Shown: one piece after another, positions 11,326 through 22,463 of the stretch
Numbering within the stretch: the stretch's first letter is position 1
How the letters are laid out: each line of letters begins with the position of its first letter
DNA from: Palaemon carinicauda
Taxonomy: Eukaryota > Arthropoda > Malacostraca > Decapoda > Palaemonidae
Assembly: GCF_036898095.1 (NCBI RefSeq)
Contig: NC_090736.1
Location: 11,864,184-11,928,183, forward strand
Length of the DNA: 64,000 nucleotides
Direction of reading: 5' to 3'
Translations under genes and position numbers: made by a program
Notes under the pieces: model-generated
Seen by the model: only the letters and a program-made list of their open reading frames with translations
Databases searched by the model: none
Told to the model about the DNA's origin: nothing

Positions 11326-12486
11326 GTGATGTGAGAACCATTACTGTCTAATATGTACAAAACTATCTTTCATTGATATCAATTTTACATCATGTGGGAT
11401 GTTTATTATCGGCTAAAGATTCCTCATTTATGAAATACAGTACTGAATTGATTTAGTTATCATAAAGATAAATTGAATCAATGCCATGTTTCTATTAATT
11501 TGTTAGATGAAGCATGTCATGAATTGTCATGCTGCAGTTTATACTGCTTATGTACACTGATGTAGTCAGGCGTATTGCAAAAATTACTTTAAAATTGTAA
11601 TTTTTTTTGTATCAAGTGAAACAAAAATCAAATAGCCCCCTATTTACAAAGATTAATTCCTAACTATCTTGTGTAAATCAGGTAACTGTATATTATTATG
11701 AATGAATAAATTGAATACTTATGGAAGCTGAATTTAAGTAGCAGTTCCCTGTAAGAGGATCGTATCTACAGTGTATCTTTGAGTCACTGTGTAAATGGTA
11801 ATAAATGTTCTCCGCTTCCTGTGGCCCTAGCATCCTAGCTTTATTTCATCTTATTCTCATCTGTTCCCTTAGTTCTTTTTTCACTTAGCTGTATCACTTT
11901 AACTTTGCTTTGTTACCTTTTCTCATCTTAATTCAGGATGGATTTTAATGTTGGTAATGATGATTACGATAAAAATAATTCGAAATAGTTGTTCATTTAT
12001 CTTTTCTCTCTGCCAAGTACACATTTTTTACAACTGAAATCTCAAAAATTACTTCTCTTTGTTGATAAAAATTTTGATATCAGAATTCTAAAAAATCACT
12101 TGAGTTGAAGTGTTTTTCTCTTGCCTGTTAAGATTTAGTAATAATATTGCCTAATAGTCATCCCCATTCCATCTTTTATTGCCATTTACTTGTACTGTAG
12201 TGTAACTTTTTCATGGTTAGTACTGGAAACTTGTATAGGAATTATGTACAGTTAGCATAAGAAAACTACTCTTATGAGATTAATGGAGAGTAGAGTTACA
12301 TTTGATGATGGTTGTAGACTTTTGATGGATCATAGAATCATATTTGAATTTATGGAATGAATGTAGAGCTACTGTCATGTAGACTAAAACTCAAAAGTAA
12401 ACATTGATGTACTCTAATTTTGTCTGGCACATTTTAATAGCTTGTAAGCAGTTTCTATTTCAGTGCATAGAATTTGCATTATCCTA
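11326..12486 (+). other. Intron, AT-rich, no feature seen
   Basis: About 1.16 kb of AT-rich intron between the exon donor and DIRS-1. No repeat or coding signal was recognised on either strand. Confidence 0.5.
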
Positions 12487-12500
12487 TTTTCAATATTAAA

Positions 12501-12658
12501 CTTACCCGATGATCATGTAGCTGTCAACTCTGTTGCCCGACAGAAATCTACGGTCGGGATACGCCAGCGATCGCTATACAGGTGGGGGTGTACACAACAG
12601 CGCCATCTGTGGTCAGGTACTCCAGTACTTCTTGTCAACAAGACCTCAATTTTTCCTC
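12501..12658 (+). repeat. DIRS-1 left inverted terminal repeat
   Basis: Begins CTTACCCGATGATCATGTAG and is matched, inverted, by 18881-19039 with about two differences by eye. It contains AGCGATCGCT (12568-12577) and GTGGGGGTGTACAC blocks. Similarity to the right arm ends just after CTCAATTTT. Confidence 0.85.
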
Positions 12659-13241
12659 TGTCGTGCCACCGGCTAGACCTACTTGGATACGCTGTTGATT
12701 CTGGAGTTATTGTTCACGATTTGGTGATGTATTTGCTCTAGAGTTTAGCTTTCGCTATTCAGGAAGCTTTATCATTAGCTTAGCTAGCTTTTGGAATTAA
12801 TTTGATTTAATTATGGTGACGAAGAGAGTATGAACTCTCTTTCACTTTTAAATGGCCGACCCTTCCCTTAGACGGAAGTGTTAGTGTCGAAGAGAGTATA
12901 GACTCTCTTTCTTATTTTTGCTTAACAAAGTTATAGATTTATTTTTATCTCTCCGCCTTTTATAGGCCTCTTCGATTAACTTCCTTTTATTATAAACTTA
13001 TAAAAATTATTTTTTATGTTTGTTTATATGCGACCTTTCCTAATAGTAGGTGGTCATTACTTGGAACCGAAGTTAATTAACATTGAGCCCGTCATTTCGT
13101 TTTTCCTGTTAAGATTTTATGCTATTTTAATTTTAATGTTTTTGAAAGAATTTCTTTGATAGTCTCGTACTGTTTTTCAAAGTTGAACTAACGTTTTGTT
13201 TTGTCTCTGCAGTTGTTGACGTTCAGAACGTTCAACTTGCG

Positions 13242-13260
13242 CTCTATCGTTACGATAGAG
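13242..13260 (+). other. Hairpin conserved in both DIRS copies
   Basis: CTCTATCGTTACGATAGAG forms a 9-bp stem with a one-base centre. The same hairpin lies at 20856-20874 in DIRS-2, in the long leader between the left inverted repeat and gag. Its role is unknown. Confidence 0.5.
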
Positions 13261-13832
13261 AGAGAGTATTCACGGTTTCACGTTGCAGTAAGAGTAAACC
13301 GATTCTAGCGTTTTGTTCATTCTTTCTTAGCTTAAATGGTTTTAATTCTAATAAAGGAACTTTTTATTTGGGAAATCTTTCAGTTTTTTCCTTTAACAAA
13401 TAATATGTTTTAACGAGATATATAATTGGGCTCTTCTCTCAGGTTCTAAGTCAAGAGAGAGAGAGAGAGAGATAGAGACGGAGGGAGAGAGAGGAGGATA
13501 AACGTTTCGTTCAAGCGGGTAACGTTGTTATCGTTTTTGCTCTTCTCCCTAGTCTCTTTAGGGGAAGAAGGTAAAACGTTTCTAGAGTTTTATTCTTGTT
13601 CCCAGTCTTTATGCGGTGAGAGATTTTAAACGTAGTTTATTTGATCTAGTGTTTAGTCTCTTTTTCAGCCACTGAATTCTTTATCTTTCATTATGTTTTT
13701 CTGTTACATTGTAATACTGTTTTCGCAATTACTAACTTTTAATGAAGGATAGGATTGCGTGTTTCAGGTACAAACCACTTAAAGTCTCGAGTTCAGTGAA
13801 ATAAGTGCAAACAGAAAATCAAAAGTGATAAA

Positions 13833-14255
13833 GTGATAAGCGCAAAGTGTTACAGTGTTGCGTTGGAGGGTTCGTCTGTTCGTGCCAGTTGTTCGCCTAG
13901 TCTGGGACCTCTTACAAGCTCCCAAGCCCAGGGGAGAAGTAATGTCGAAGGACTTATGGGTTCATCAGGCCTTGATCGACGAACAGACGTTTCCCTCCGT
14001 GGTTTCGGGTGTATCCACTCACGTTGCAGACGTGATCACCCCACCCACACAAAGACGAGAGAGCCCATTTATTCCTCGTCTGCGGAAGAGGTTTCTCGCA
14101 GAAACCATGGACCAAATCTTGCAGCTTTTAAGTGCAAGTCGGTCCCTTCCGCGCAAGTCCAACGGCCAAGGTGTAGCCACTGGGTCAGTTCGGACTTGCT
14201 GCAGTACGACAACTGCACACCTCCCAGAGAGGCAAGGTGGTACCGCAACAGGCAG
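13833..14255 (+). pseudogene. DIRS-1 gag-like N-terminal region
   Basis: This frame matches DIRS-2 gag (21444-22463): AKCYSVALEGSSVRA, SSQAQGRSNVE, THTKTREPIYSSSAEEVSR, KCKSVPSAQVQRPRCSHW. The product would be Ser/Pro/Arg-rich and mostly disordered. By its place ahead of the reverse transcriptase it is probably the nucleocapsid-like gag protein, but no cysteine motif is kept. The apparent start is GTG, the true start may be upstream, and the frame ends at a stop near 14257. A conserved capsid-like segment, present in DIRS-3 at 59780-60425, is missing. Confidence 0.6.
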
Positions 14256-14600
14256 TAACTCCGTCTGTTGCCGCACCAGCTGTTTTAGACCCTCAGTCAC
14301 AACGGACAGTAGCTCCGTTTGTTGTTGTCTTTCATAGACCCTAGTGGTCCATGCTGCAGGATATACAGTCTCAGCTTGCTCCTTCATACAGGAGTATCAT
14401 GCTGGAAGGTTGACAATGCAGCCTGTTAACCTACAACCCGCCGAGGTTGTGCGCTCAGCAGATACTGCGGCTGCCTGCTCCCACCCTCCACCTGTGAGAG
14501 CTCCACCTCCGATGCGCAGTCCACCCTGCCAGACGCATGTTCTTGCTGCGCCTCCTGCTTTCATGCGTGAGCTGCCGCATCGGGAGTTGCCGGGTTCCAG

Positions 14601-15456
14601 CACTATGAGGAGCCTCATGCTATGCGGCAACCTCCTCAACCCATGAGGCAGTAGCCTCATGCTATGCGGCATCCTCCTCAACCCATGAGGCAGGAGCCTC
14701 ATGTGAGGCAGGAGCCTCATGCTATGCGGCAACCTCCTCAACCCATGAGGCAGGAGCCTCATGCTATGCGGCATCCTCCTCAACCCATGAGGCAGGAGCC
14801 TCATGCTATGCGGCATCCTCCTCAACCCATGAGGCAGGAGCCTCATGCTATGAGGAGCCTCATGCTATGCGGCATCCTCCTCAACCCATGAGGCAGGAGC
14901 CTCATGCTATGCGGCAACCTCCTCAAATGCGGCATCCTCCTCAACCCATGAGGCAGGAGCCTCATGCTATGAGGAGCCTCATGCTATGCGGCATCCTCCT
15001 CAACCCATGAGGCAGGAGCCTCATGCTATGCGGCAACCTCCTCAACCCATGAGGCAGGAGCCTCATGCTATGCGGCATCCTCCTCAACCCAGCATGAGCC
15101 TCATCCCATGCAGCATGAGCCTCATCCCATGCAGCATGAGCCTCATCCCATGCAGCATGAGCCTCATCCCATGCAGCATGAGCCTCATCCCATGCAGCAT
15201 GAGCCTCATCCCATGCAGCATAAGCTGCATGCCATGCAACATGCTCTGCATACCTTACAGCATGCTCTACATACAGCATGCTCTGCATACCTTACAGCAT
15301 GCTCTGCATACAGCATGCTCTGCATACCTTACAGCATGCTCTGCATACCTTACAGCCTACAACATGCTCTGCATTCCTTACAGCATGCTCTGCATACCTT
15401 ACAGCATGCTCTGCATACCTTACAGCATGCTCTGCATACCTTACCGCATGCTCCTC
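14601..15456 (+). repeat. 21-bp (heptad) minisatellite inside DIRS-1 gag
   Basis: About 40 tandem units of 21 bp, arranged first as 42-bp doublets encoding PHAMRHP/PQPMRQE (14601-15090). Next come ~7 units of CAGCATGAGCCTCATCCCATG (QHEPHPM; 15090-15225), then units of CAGCATGCTCTGCATACCTTA (QHALHTL; to 15456). Because 21 is a multiple of 3, whole units keep the frame, yet a few partial units and stops break it. DIRS-2 has a single VRQPPQP at the equivalent place (22335-22355), so the array expanded in this lineage. Confidence 0.9.
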
Positions 15457-15487
15457 AATCACACATCTTTGGTTGTTGCCAACTCAC

Positions 15488-15745
15488 AAGGAGCTGTTGG
15501 CGGTTCATCTGGCCTTGATAAACTTCAAGTCCCTCCAGCTTAACAAGGTGGTGGAGGTGGACTCCGACAACACCACAGCCTTGGCTTACATCTCCAAGCA
15601 GGGAGGGACTCATTCGAGGAAGTTGTTCTAGATCGCAAGGGACCTCCTCATCTGGTCAAAAGATCGAAAGCTCACGCTGGTAACGAGGTTCATTCAGGGC
15701 GATATGAATGTCATGGCAGATCGCCTCAGCCGGAAGGGTCAGGTC
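15488..15745 (+). pseudogene. Displaced RNase H segment in DIRS-1
   Basis: This encodes KELLAVHLALINFKSLQLNK, VEVDSDNTTALAYISKQGG and NVMADRLSRKGQ, the central and C-terminal part of a DIRS RNase H. In DIRS-2 the same piece lies at 24297-24555, after the reverse transcriptase remnant and before the recombinase. In DIRS-1 it sits about 1.1 kb upstream, in the gag region, and the expected position (16877) shows a clean gap. A TAG follows HSRKLF. Confidence 0.8.
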
Positions 15746-16275
15746 AGTTTCATAACGTTGCCTTCTGGTCTGCTGCTTTTGCACCAGTGAAACCCTCACT
15801 GAGAGAACTTAGCTTTTCTCGGATATGGTTCCTGTAGATGAGAAAGTGCTATTCTCCCTCCTTCTGATATTCCCTTGAGGACTCTGTCATTTGGAGAGGA
15901 GCCTTAAGCTGCTTAGCCTCCTATGGACTTTTATTTAAGCATAACATGCTTCCAGGGAGGGTAATGGTTCCGCTTCAGTCGCTAACCCCGTCTGTTGCCA
16001 CACCTGCTCCCATAGACCTTGAGCTTTGTTGCAAGACATGCAGTCCAAGCTTAGTCCTTGTTAGAGGATTTTTGTTTACGGAGTCAGTGTGTCACTGGGA
16101 AGACGTTCAACAACCAGCAGAGGTGACTTGTTGTGACGCAGTGCGGCAACCTCAGCAACCCGATAAGGAGTTGTCTGTACTACCCAGACAGTCTAGACAG
16201 TTTCGGGTTGTCGCTGTACTTCCTCGCTTCCCCATGGTTGACAGTTCACAGACTGTGCAGTAGTACCATGATCTT
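15746..16275 (+). other. DIRS-1 gag remnant with internal deletion
   Basis: Colinear with DIRS-2 22445-22780 and then 23205-23790; about 430 bp present in DIRS-2 between these blocks is absent here. The recognisable peptide SLTPSVATPAPIDLELCC recalls the TPSVAAPAVLDPQ repeats of DIRS-2 gag. Frames are broken. Confidence 0.5.
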
Positions 16276-17360
16276 GTGTCCGGCTCCGTCAGACGACTGG
16301 CTTTTAAGAGCTCCCACAAGTCGTCGCTGTCTGGAGAATCTCAGATGGACTATGGATCTGACCAAGGAACTGGGCCTCCTGGTCAATTTAGAGGAGTCCC
16401 AGCTCGTCCCATCCCAGACCATTGTCTACCTGGGTATGGAGCTTCAGAGTCGAGCTTTTCGGGCTTTTCCGTCGGCCCCAAGGATCTACCAAGCCCTAGA
16501 ATGCATCCAGAGCATGCTGAGAAGGAACCGATGCTCAGTCAGGTAGTGGATGAGTCTAACAGGGACACTTTCATCGCTGGCCCTGTTCATCGAGTTAGGG
16601 AGACTCCACCTCCGCCCCCTTCAGTACCATCTAGCTGCTCACTGGATAAAGGACATGACGCTAGAGACGGTCTCAGTTCCTGTTTCCGAAGAGATGAGGT
16701 CTACTCTAACGTGGTGAAAGAACAGCTTTCTTCTCAAGGAAGGTCTACCTTTGGCTGTTCAGAAACCCGACCGCCGTCTCTTCTCGGACGCATCAGACAC
16801 GGGCTGGGGTGCGACTTTGGACGGACAGGAATGCTTGGGAACATGGAATCAGGAGCAAAGGACACTTCACATCAATTGCAAGAGTGGACCCTTCACAAGA
16901 ATGTTTGCAGCAGACTTTGGGCCCTGTGGGGTCAGCCAACCATAGATCTGTTCGCTACCTCGATAACCTAGAGGCTCCCGTTGTATTGTTCTCCGATTCC
17001 AGACCCAGCAGCAGTTCACGTGGATGCTTTTCTGCTGGATTGGTCCCATCTCGACCTGTATGCATTCCCGCCGTTCAAGATTGTCAACAGGGTACTTCAG
17101 AAGTTCGCCTCTCGCAAAGGGACACGGCTGACGTTGGTTGCTCCCCTCTGGCCCGCGAGAGAATGGTTCATAGAGGTACTGCAATGGCTGGTCGACATTC
17201 CCAGGACTCTTCCTCTAGGAGTGGACCTTCTACGTCAACCTCACGTAAAGAAGGTACACCCAAACCTCCACGCTCTTCGTCTGACTGCCTTCAGACTATC
17301 GAAAGACTCTCAAGAGCTAGAGGCTTTTCGAAGGAGGCAGCCAGAGCGATTGCCAGAGCA
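16276..17360 (+). pseudogene. DIRS-1 reverse transcriptase end, RNase H start and RH C-terminus
   Basis: The sequence enters the reverse transcriptase at DDWLLRAPTSRR, just past the YLDD catalytic box; everything upstream is deleted. LGLLVNLEESQLVPSQ and VYLGMELQSRAF follow, then a stop near 16545. RNase H starts with LFSDASDTGWGATLDGQE (about 16775-16830). Its core is missing at about 16877 and is found instead at 15488-15745. The frame 16981-17360 gives YCSPIPDPAAVHVDAFLLDW and LYAFPPFKIVNRVLQKFA, typical of the stretch that joins RNase H to the recombinase in DIRS elements. It overlaps the recombinase frame, as DIRS genes usually do. Confidence 0.8.
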
Positions 17361-18354
17361 AGGAGGACATCCTCTCTCAGAGTCTATCAGTCTAAATGGG
17401 AAGTCTTCCGAAGCTGGTACAAGGCCAATGCAGTTTCCTCAACCAGTACCACTGTAACCCAGATTGCTGACTTCCTGTTACATCTAAGGAACGTAAGATC
17501 CCTTTCAGCTCCTACGATCAAGGGTTACAGAAGTATGTTGGCAGCGATTTTCCGCCACAGAGGCTTGGATCTTTCCACCAACAAAGATCTACAGGACCTC
17601 CTTAGGTCTTTTGAGACCTCAAAGGAACGTCGGTTCTCCACTCCAGGCTGGAATCTAGACGTGGTCCTAAGGTTCCTTATGTCATCAAGATTTGAACCTC
17701 TCCAATCAGCCTCTTTTAAGGACCTCACATTAAAAACTCTTTTCCTCGTGTGCTTGGCAACAGCTAAAAGAGTAAGTGAGATCCACGCCTTCAGCAGGAA
17801 CATAGTTTTCACATCTGAAACGGCTACATGTTCCTTGCAGCTCGGTTTTTTGCTAAAACGAGCTTCCTTCACGTCCTTGGCCTAAGTTGTTCGAGATCCC
17901 AAACCTGTCCAACTTGGTGGGGAACGAACTGGAGAGAGTACTTTGCCCAGTTAGAGCTCTTAGGTACTATCTAAAAAGGTCATAACCTTTACGAGGACAA
18001 TCAGAAGCCTTTTGGTGTGCTATCAAGAAGCCTTCTCTTCCAATGTCTAAGAACTCAGTTTCTTACTAAATCAGGCTTCTGATTAGGGAAGCACATTCTC
18101 ATCTGAAGGAAGAAGACCTTGCTTTGCTGAAGGTAAGGACACATGAAGTGAGAGCTGTGGCTACTTCAGTGGCCTTCAAACAGAACCGTTCTCTGCAGAG
18201 TGTTATGGATGCAACCTATTGGAGAAGCAAGTCAGTGTTCGCATCATTCTATCTCAAAGATGTCCAGTCTCTTTACGAGAACTGCTACACCCTGGGACCA
18301 TTCGTAGCAACGAATGCAGTAGTAGGTGGGGGCTCAGCCACTACATTCCCATAA
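17250..18354 (+). pseudogene. DIRS-1 tyrosine recombinase, frameshifted
   Basis: A DIRS-type integrase substitute. The N-terminal SAM-like part reads RARGFSKEAARAIARARR, YQSKWEVFRSWYKAN and ADFLLHLRN. The catalytic part shows the first Arg in ATAKRVSEIHAF, HEVRAVATSVAFKQNRS with His-x-x-Arg, and a C-terminal FASFYLKD carrying the candidate Tyr nucleophile. The frame 16809-17885 ends prematurely, and the His-x-x-Arg/Tyr segment is in another frame (18124-18354), so at least one frameshift or deletion lies in 17840-18120. Catalytic residues are otherwise preserved. It would act in the nucleus on circular DNA intermediates. Confidence 0.85.
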
Positions 18355-18745
18355 TCCCATAACCTTTTTAACCTTTCTCTTGAATACTTTTTATGGGTTG
18401 TACGGTCGGCTAAGAAGCCTTCCACATCCTTGTTGATTTGGCGGGTGGTCAATTCTTTCTTGAGAAGCGCCGGGGTTAAAGGTTGTGATGAGGTCCTTTA
18501 GTATGGGTTGCAGCCCTTTATACTTTAGCCACCTAAGAGTCGTTCAGCATCCTAAGAGGACCGCTACGCTCAGTAAGGAAGACGTACTTATTAAAGGCAG
18601 AGTAATGGTTCAAGTCGACTTCCTTACCAGGTACTTATTTATTTTTTATTGTTATTTTTGAATAACTAATAAAAATGAAATACGGGATACTTAGCTTCTT
18701 TGTTAACATGTATACTGGTCTCCACCCACCACCCTGGGTGTGAAT

Positions 18746-18836
18746 CAGCTACATGATCATCGGGTAAGTTTAATATTGAAAAATGTTATTTTTATTACTA
18801 AAATAAATTTTTGAATATACTTACCCGATGATCATG
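18746..18836 (+). repeat. DIRS-1 internal complementary region
   Basis: Consists of the reverse complement of the left end (CAGCTACATGATCATCGGGT through TAATATTGAAAA) joined directly to the reverse complement of the right end (ATGTTATTTTTATTAC through CTTACCCGATGATCATG). This is the arrangement known from DIRS1, where the region templates the joining of the two ends during circle formation. Confidence 0.85.
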
Positions 18837-18880
18837 ATTTAAATGACCCGCCCTTCCTCCCCATAGAGAACCAGTGGACC

Positions 18881-19039
18881 GAGGAGAAAATTGAGGTCTT
18901 GTTGACAAGAAGTACTGGAGTACCTGACCACAGATGGCACTGTTGTGTACACCCCCACCTGTATAGCGATCGCTGGCGTATCCCGACCGTAGATTTCTGT
19001 CGGGCAACAGAGTTGACAGCTACATGATCATCGGGTAAG
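18881..19039 (-). repeat. DIRS-1 right inverted terminal repeat
   Basis: Inverted copy of 12501-12658, nearly identical. The right end continues about 40 bp further as AT-rich sequence to about 19080, which the left repeat lacks. A longer right end is also known for DIRS1. It carries CGGGTAAGT, a good match to a splice donor in the host gene's direction. Confidence 0.85.
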
Positions 19040-19326
19040 TATATTCAAAAATTTATTTTAGTAATAAAAATAACATTTTTTTAGACAGTAAGCTTTAGTA
19101 TTTTACACCTGTGTTAAGGGTATTGATTACCATCTTTTTCTATAATTGTCTTGTTTCATCCATACGAACTGTAATCACTTTTTTGTACGGTACTGGAAGA
19201 GATTTTAATCAAATATTTTTATGAGGCCGTAGTAAAAGTTTTTTTTCATCATTTATTTTTTCTGCGTAAGTTTTATTTATTTCACTGTGGTTGTTAAAAT
19301 TTAATCTTTTATTTTTCATTTTGCAG

Positions 19327-19424
19327 GGCAGGATAACTAAACAATGGCAGGACATCGGATTTCAAGGAGATGACCCAAAAACTGATTTTCGAGGAATGGG
19401 CATACTAGGCTTAGAAAATCTATT
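19327..19424 (+). CDS. ELMOD2: ELMOD2-like exon with the GAP signature
   Basis: Follows the acceptor TTTTCATTTTGCAG and ends TT|GTAAGT. It gives GRITKQWQDIGFQGDDPK then TDFRGMGILGLENL. This is the ELMOD signature W-x3-IGFQ-x2-DP-x-TDFRG, whose Arg is the catalytic residue for Arf/Arl GTPase activation in this family. Phase is 0 at the start and 2 at the end, fitting its neighbours. It is only 98 nt long and sits between introns carrying two DIRS elements (8.0 and 10.7 kb). Confidence 0.95.
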
Positions 19425-20112
19425 GTAAGTAATGTGTACTGTATATGATGTGGTATTGGAGTATCTATTTTCTTATTTATGACTGCTGGGTTATGATAAT
19501 TTATGTTGTGTTGTCTACCCATATGGCCTAGTCCAGGGGTGGGGAACCCTTTTTTGGGTGAAGGCCATCTTGCAATTCCTCAATGTTCCTTAAGGCTGCA
19601 TAGAATTTTTTGGTTATTTTATCCTCCAAGTAATTTATTAGTAATCTAATAAAAGAGTGACAGGTTTATGAAAATTTAAAGCATTACAATTTCAAATATT
19701 TGAATTAAGTACTTTTTATACAAGTAATCAGTAAATGAATTATATTGAAAACTAAATTTTTAAATATTTCATTCAAGTTTGAGTAGTTTTCAAACTACCC
19801 CAAGTAAATGAAAAATATTGAAAGCATGTCATTTTCAAATTACTTTAGTTAAGCAAGTAGGTTCTTTGTATTGAAGTGATAAATAAAATATTAATCTTTT
19901 TGAAAAGATAGCTTATAAATATCAACAATATAACCTTTTCAAATATTTTATATTGGCAAATAGGTACTTTTTAAACAATCACATCTCATAAAAATGCAAC
20001 ATTCCAGTAAAAAATTGTATCTGTTTAAACACACACAGCTGTTTTCATTGAAAAAAAATCAATTATTTGCTTTCTTAAGAGGTTCAATAAATCCCTAGTT
20101 TTCAATATTAAA

Positions 20113-20271
20113 CTTACCCGATGATCATATAGCTGTCAGCTCTGCTGCCCGACAGAAAAACCTACGGGCGGAATACGCCAGCGATCGCTATACAGGTGGG
20201 GGTGTACATCAACAGCGCCATCTGTCAAGTAGGTACTCAAGTACTCGATGTCAACACAGAACCAATTTTCT
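20113..20271 (+). repeat. DIRS-2 left inverted terminal repeat
   Basis: CTTACCCGATGATCATATAG through CCAATTTTCTC, matched inverted at 26562-26725 with only a few differences. It diverges clearly from the DIRS-1 repeat, for example ACAGAAAAACCTACGGGCGG here against ACAGAAATCTACGGTCGGG. Confidence 0.85.
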
Positions 20272-21443
20272 CTCTGTCGTGCCACTGGCAAGACCTACTA
20301 AATACGCTGTTACTAACTGGATTTGTTTTCACAACTATTTGGTGAAGTACACTATTCCAGTTTTGAGCTTTCGCTATGCAGGGGTTTTATCTTCATTTCA
20401 AAACTTGAACTCGTTTTGGATAGATTTAATTATGGTGACAAAGAGAGTATGGACTCTCTTTCACTTTTAAATGGCCGACCCTTCCCTTAGACGGAAGTGT
20501 GTTTAGGTTTTTAGTAATTTTGCTTAACACGTTATAGATCTATATATTTTATATCTCTCCGCCTTTATTAGGCCTCTTCGATTAACTTTCCTTTTATTAT
20601 AAACATATAAAAATAAATTTTTATGTTTTGTTTATATGCGACCTTTCCTGATATAGGCGGTCCTAACTTGGAACCGAAGTTAATCAACGTTGAGCCCGTT
20701 ATATCGTATTTAACCTTTAAAGAATTTAAAACTTTTTAAATTTAATGTTTTATGAAAGAATTTCTTTGATAGTCTCGTACTGTTTTCAATGATGAACTAA
20801 CGTTTAGTTTTTTAGTCTACGCAGTTGTTGACGTTCAGGACGTTCAACATGCGCTCTATCGTTACGATAGAGAGAGAGTGTATCACGGTTTCACTTTGCA
20901 GTAAGAGTAAACCGATTCTAGCGTTTCGTTCATTCTTTCTTAGCTTAAATGGTTTAAATTCTAAATTCAAGGAACTTTTTATTTGGAAAACCTTTTAGTT
21001 TTTTTCCTTTAGCAAATAACATGTTTTGACGATATATAATTGGGCTCTTCTCTCAGGTGCGAAATCTAGAGAGAAAGAGAGAGATAGAGACGGAGGGAGA
21101 GAGAGGAGAAAAAAACGTTTCGTTCAAGCGGGTAACGTTGTTCTCGTTTTACTCTCCTCCCTAGTCGCTGTAGGGGAAGAAGGTAAAACGTTTCTAGGGT
21201 TTTATTCTTGTTCCCAGGCTATGTGCGGTGAGAGATTGTAAACGTAGTTTATTTGAACTAGTGTTTAGTCTCTTTCCCAGTCACTGAATTCTTTATCTTT
21301 ATATATGTTTTCTGTTGCATTATACGACTGTTTTCGCAATTACTACCTTTTAATGAAGGGTAGGATTGCGTGTTTCAGGTAGAAATCTGTAAAAGTTTCG
21401 ATTTCAGTGAAATAAGTGCAAAACAGAAAATCAAAGTGATAAA

Positions 21444-22463
21444 GTGATATGCGCAAAGTGTTACAGTGTTGCGTCCGAGGGTTCGTCTGTTCGTGCCTGT
21501 CGTTCACCTAGTCCGGGACCTCTTGCAAGCTCCCAAGCCCAGGGGAGAAGTAATGTCGAACGACTTATGGGTTCGTCAGGCCTTGATCAACGAACAGACG
21601 TTTTTCCCTCCGTGGTTTCGGGCGTATCTACCCAAGATCGCCCCACCCACACAAAGACGAGAGAGCCCATTTACTTCTCGTCTGCGGAAGAGGTTTCTCG
21701 TAAGAAACCTTGGACCAAGGTCTCGCAGCTTATTAAGTGCAAGTCGGTCCCTTCCGCGCAAGTCCAACGGCCCAGGTGTAGCCACTGGGTCAGTTCGGAC
21801 TCACTGCAGTCTTCCGATGACTGCACACCTCCTAAGAGAGGTAAAGCGGTACCGCAACAGGCAGTAACTCCGTCTGTTGCCGCACCCGCTGTTTTAGACC
21901 CTCAGTCACAACGGACAGTAGCTCCGTCTGTTGCCGCTTTTGTAGACCCTAAGTGGTCTTTACTGCAGTCTATGCAGACTCAGTTAGCTGCGGTTATGCA
22001 GGAGTTTCGTGCGGAGAAGGTTGACACTGCTCCCGTTAGCCTACAACCTGCCACGGTTGAGCGCCCAGCTCACGCTGAGGCTGCCTGCTCCCACACTCCG
22101 GCTGCGGAGAAGGTTGACGCTGCACCCGTTAGCCTACAACCTGCCACGGTTGTGCGCCCAGCAGACGCTGAGGCTGCCTGCTCCCACACTCCGGCTGTGA
22201 GAGCTCCTCCACCCATGCGCAGTCGACCCTGCCAGACGCATGCTGACTCCCACAGACGCACGGAGCACTCCGTTGCCGTGCGTGAGCTACCACAACAACA
22301 GGAGGGTGGAGTTAGGCTGCCGTGTTTTGACACGGTGCGTCAGCCTCCGCAACCCACTGTGGTTACCGCCACTCGCCCGCAGCAGACTAGTCAGTCAGGA
22401 GTTGAGGCTTCCCCACACAGCTTTGGTTGTTGCCAGCTCACAGACTGTCAAGCAGTTACATAA
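21444..22463 (+). pseudogene. DIRS-2 gag-like ORF
   Basis: A 339-codon open frame, low complexity, rich in Ser, Pro, Ala, Gln and Arg: AKCYSVASEGSSVRACRS, THTKTREPIYFSSAEEVSR, then TPSVAAPAVLDPQSQ and TVAPSVAAFVDPKWSLL. A probable helix QSMQTQLAAVMQEFRAE follows. Two ~93-bp repeats encode EKVD.APVSLQPATV. No cysteine knuckle is seen. By position and by match to DIRS-1 this is the N-terminal part of gag. The first codon in the open frame is GTG, and the true start may lie further up. Confidence 0.6.
22014..22200 (+). repeat. 93-bp tandem duplication in DIRS-2 gag
   Basis: Two adjacent units begin GAGAAGGTTGACACTGC and GAGAAGGTTGACGCTGC and end CACACTCCGGCTG. They are in frame (31 codons each) and differ at a few bases. 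Confidence 0.8.

Larger units (their letters stand above)
12487..19080 (+). mobile_element. DIRS-1: DIRS-type tyrosine-recombinase retrotransposon, decayed
   Basis: A 6.6-kb element with a left inverted terminal repeat (12501-12658), a gag-like region, displaced and remaining RNase H, a reverse transcriptase remnant, a tyrosine recombinase, an internal complementary region (18746-18836) and a right inverted terminal repeat (18881-19039) with an AT-rich extension to about 19080. The ends are TTTTCAATATTAAAC on the left and AATAACATTTTTT on the right. No duplication beyond T residues is seen, as expected for integration by recombinase rather than integrase. It is in the host gene's orientation. 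Reverse transcriptase is mostly deleted, so it cannot move by itself. It is related to DIRS-2 (20099-26774). Confidence 0.9.

Noticed and set aside
14397..15288. Minus-strand open frames through the heptad array (MRLLPHGLRRMPHS repeats)
   Set aside because: They are antisense shadows of the 21-bp array. A 21-bp period keeps several frames open on both strands.
14601..15456. CRISPR-like array
   Set aside because: Units are contiguous with no unique spacers, and the context is a eukaryotic retrotransposon.
18746..19080. Separate ~300-bp MITE at the right end of DIRS-1, with TIRs TGTTATTTTTATTACTAAAA
   Set aside because: The inverted pair is fully explained by the DIRS internal complementary region and right terminus, and recurs identically placed in DIRS-2.
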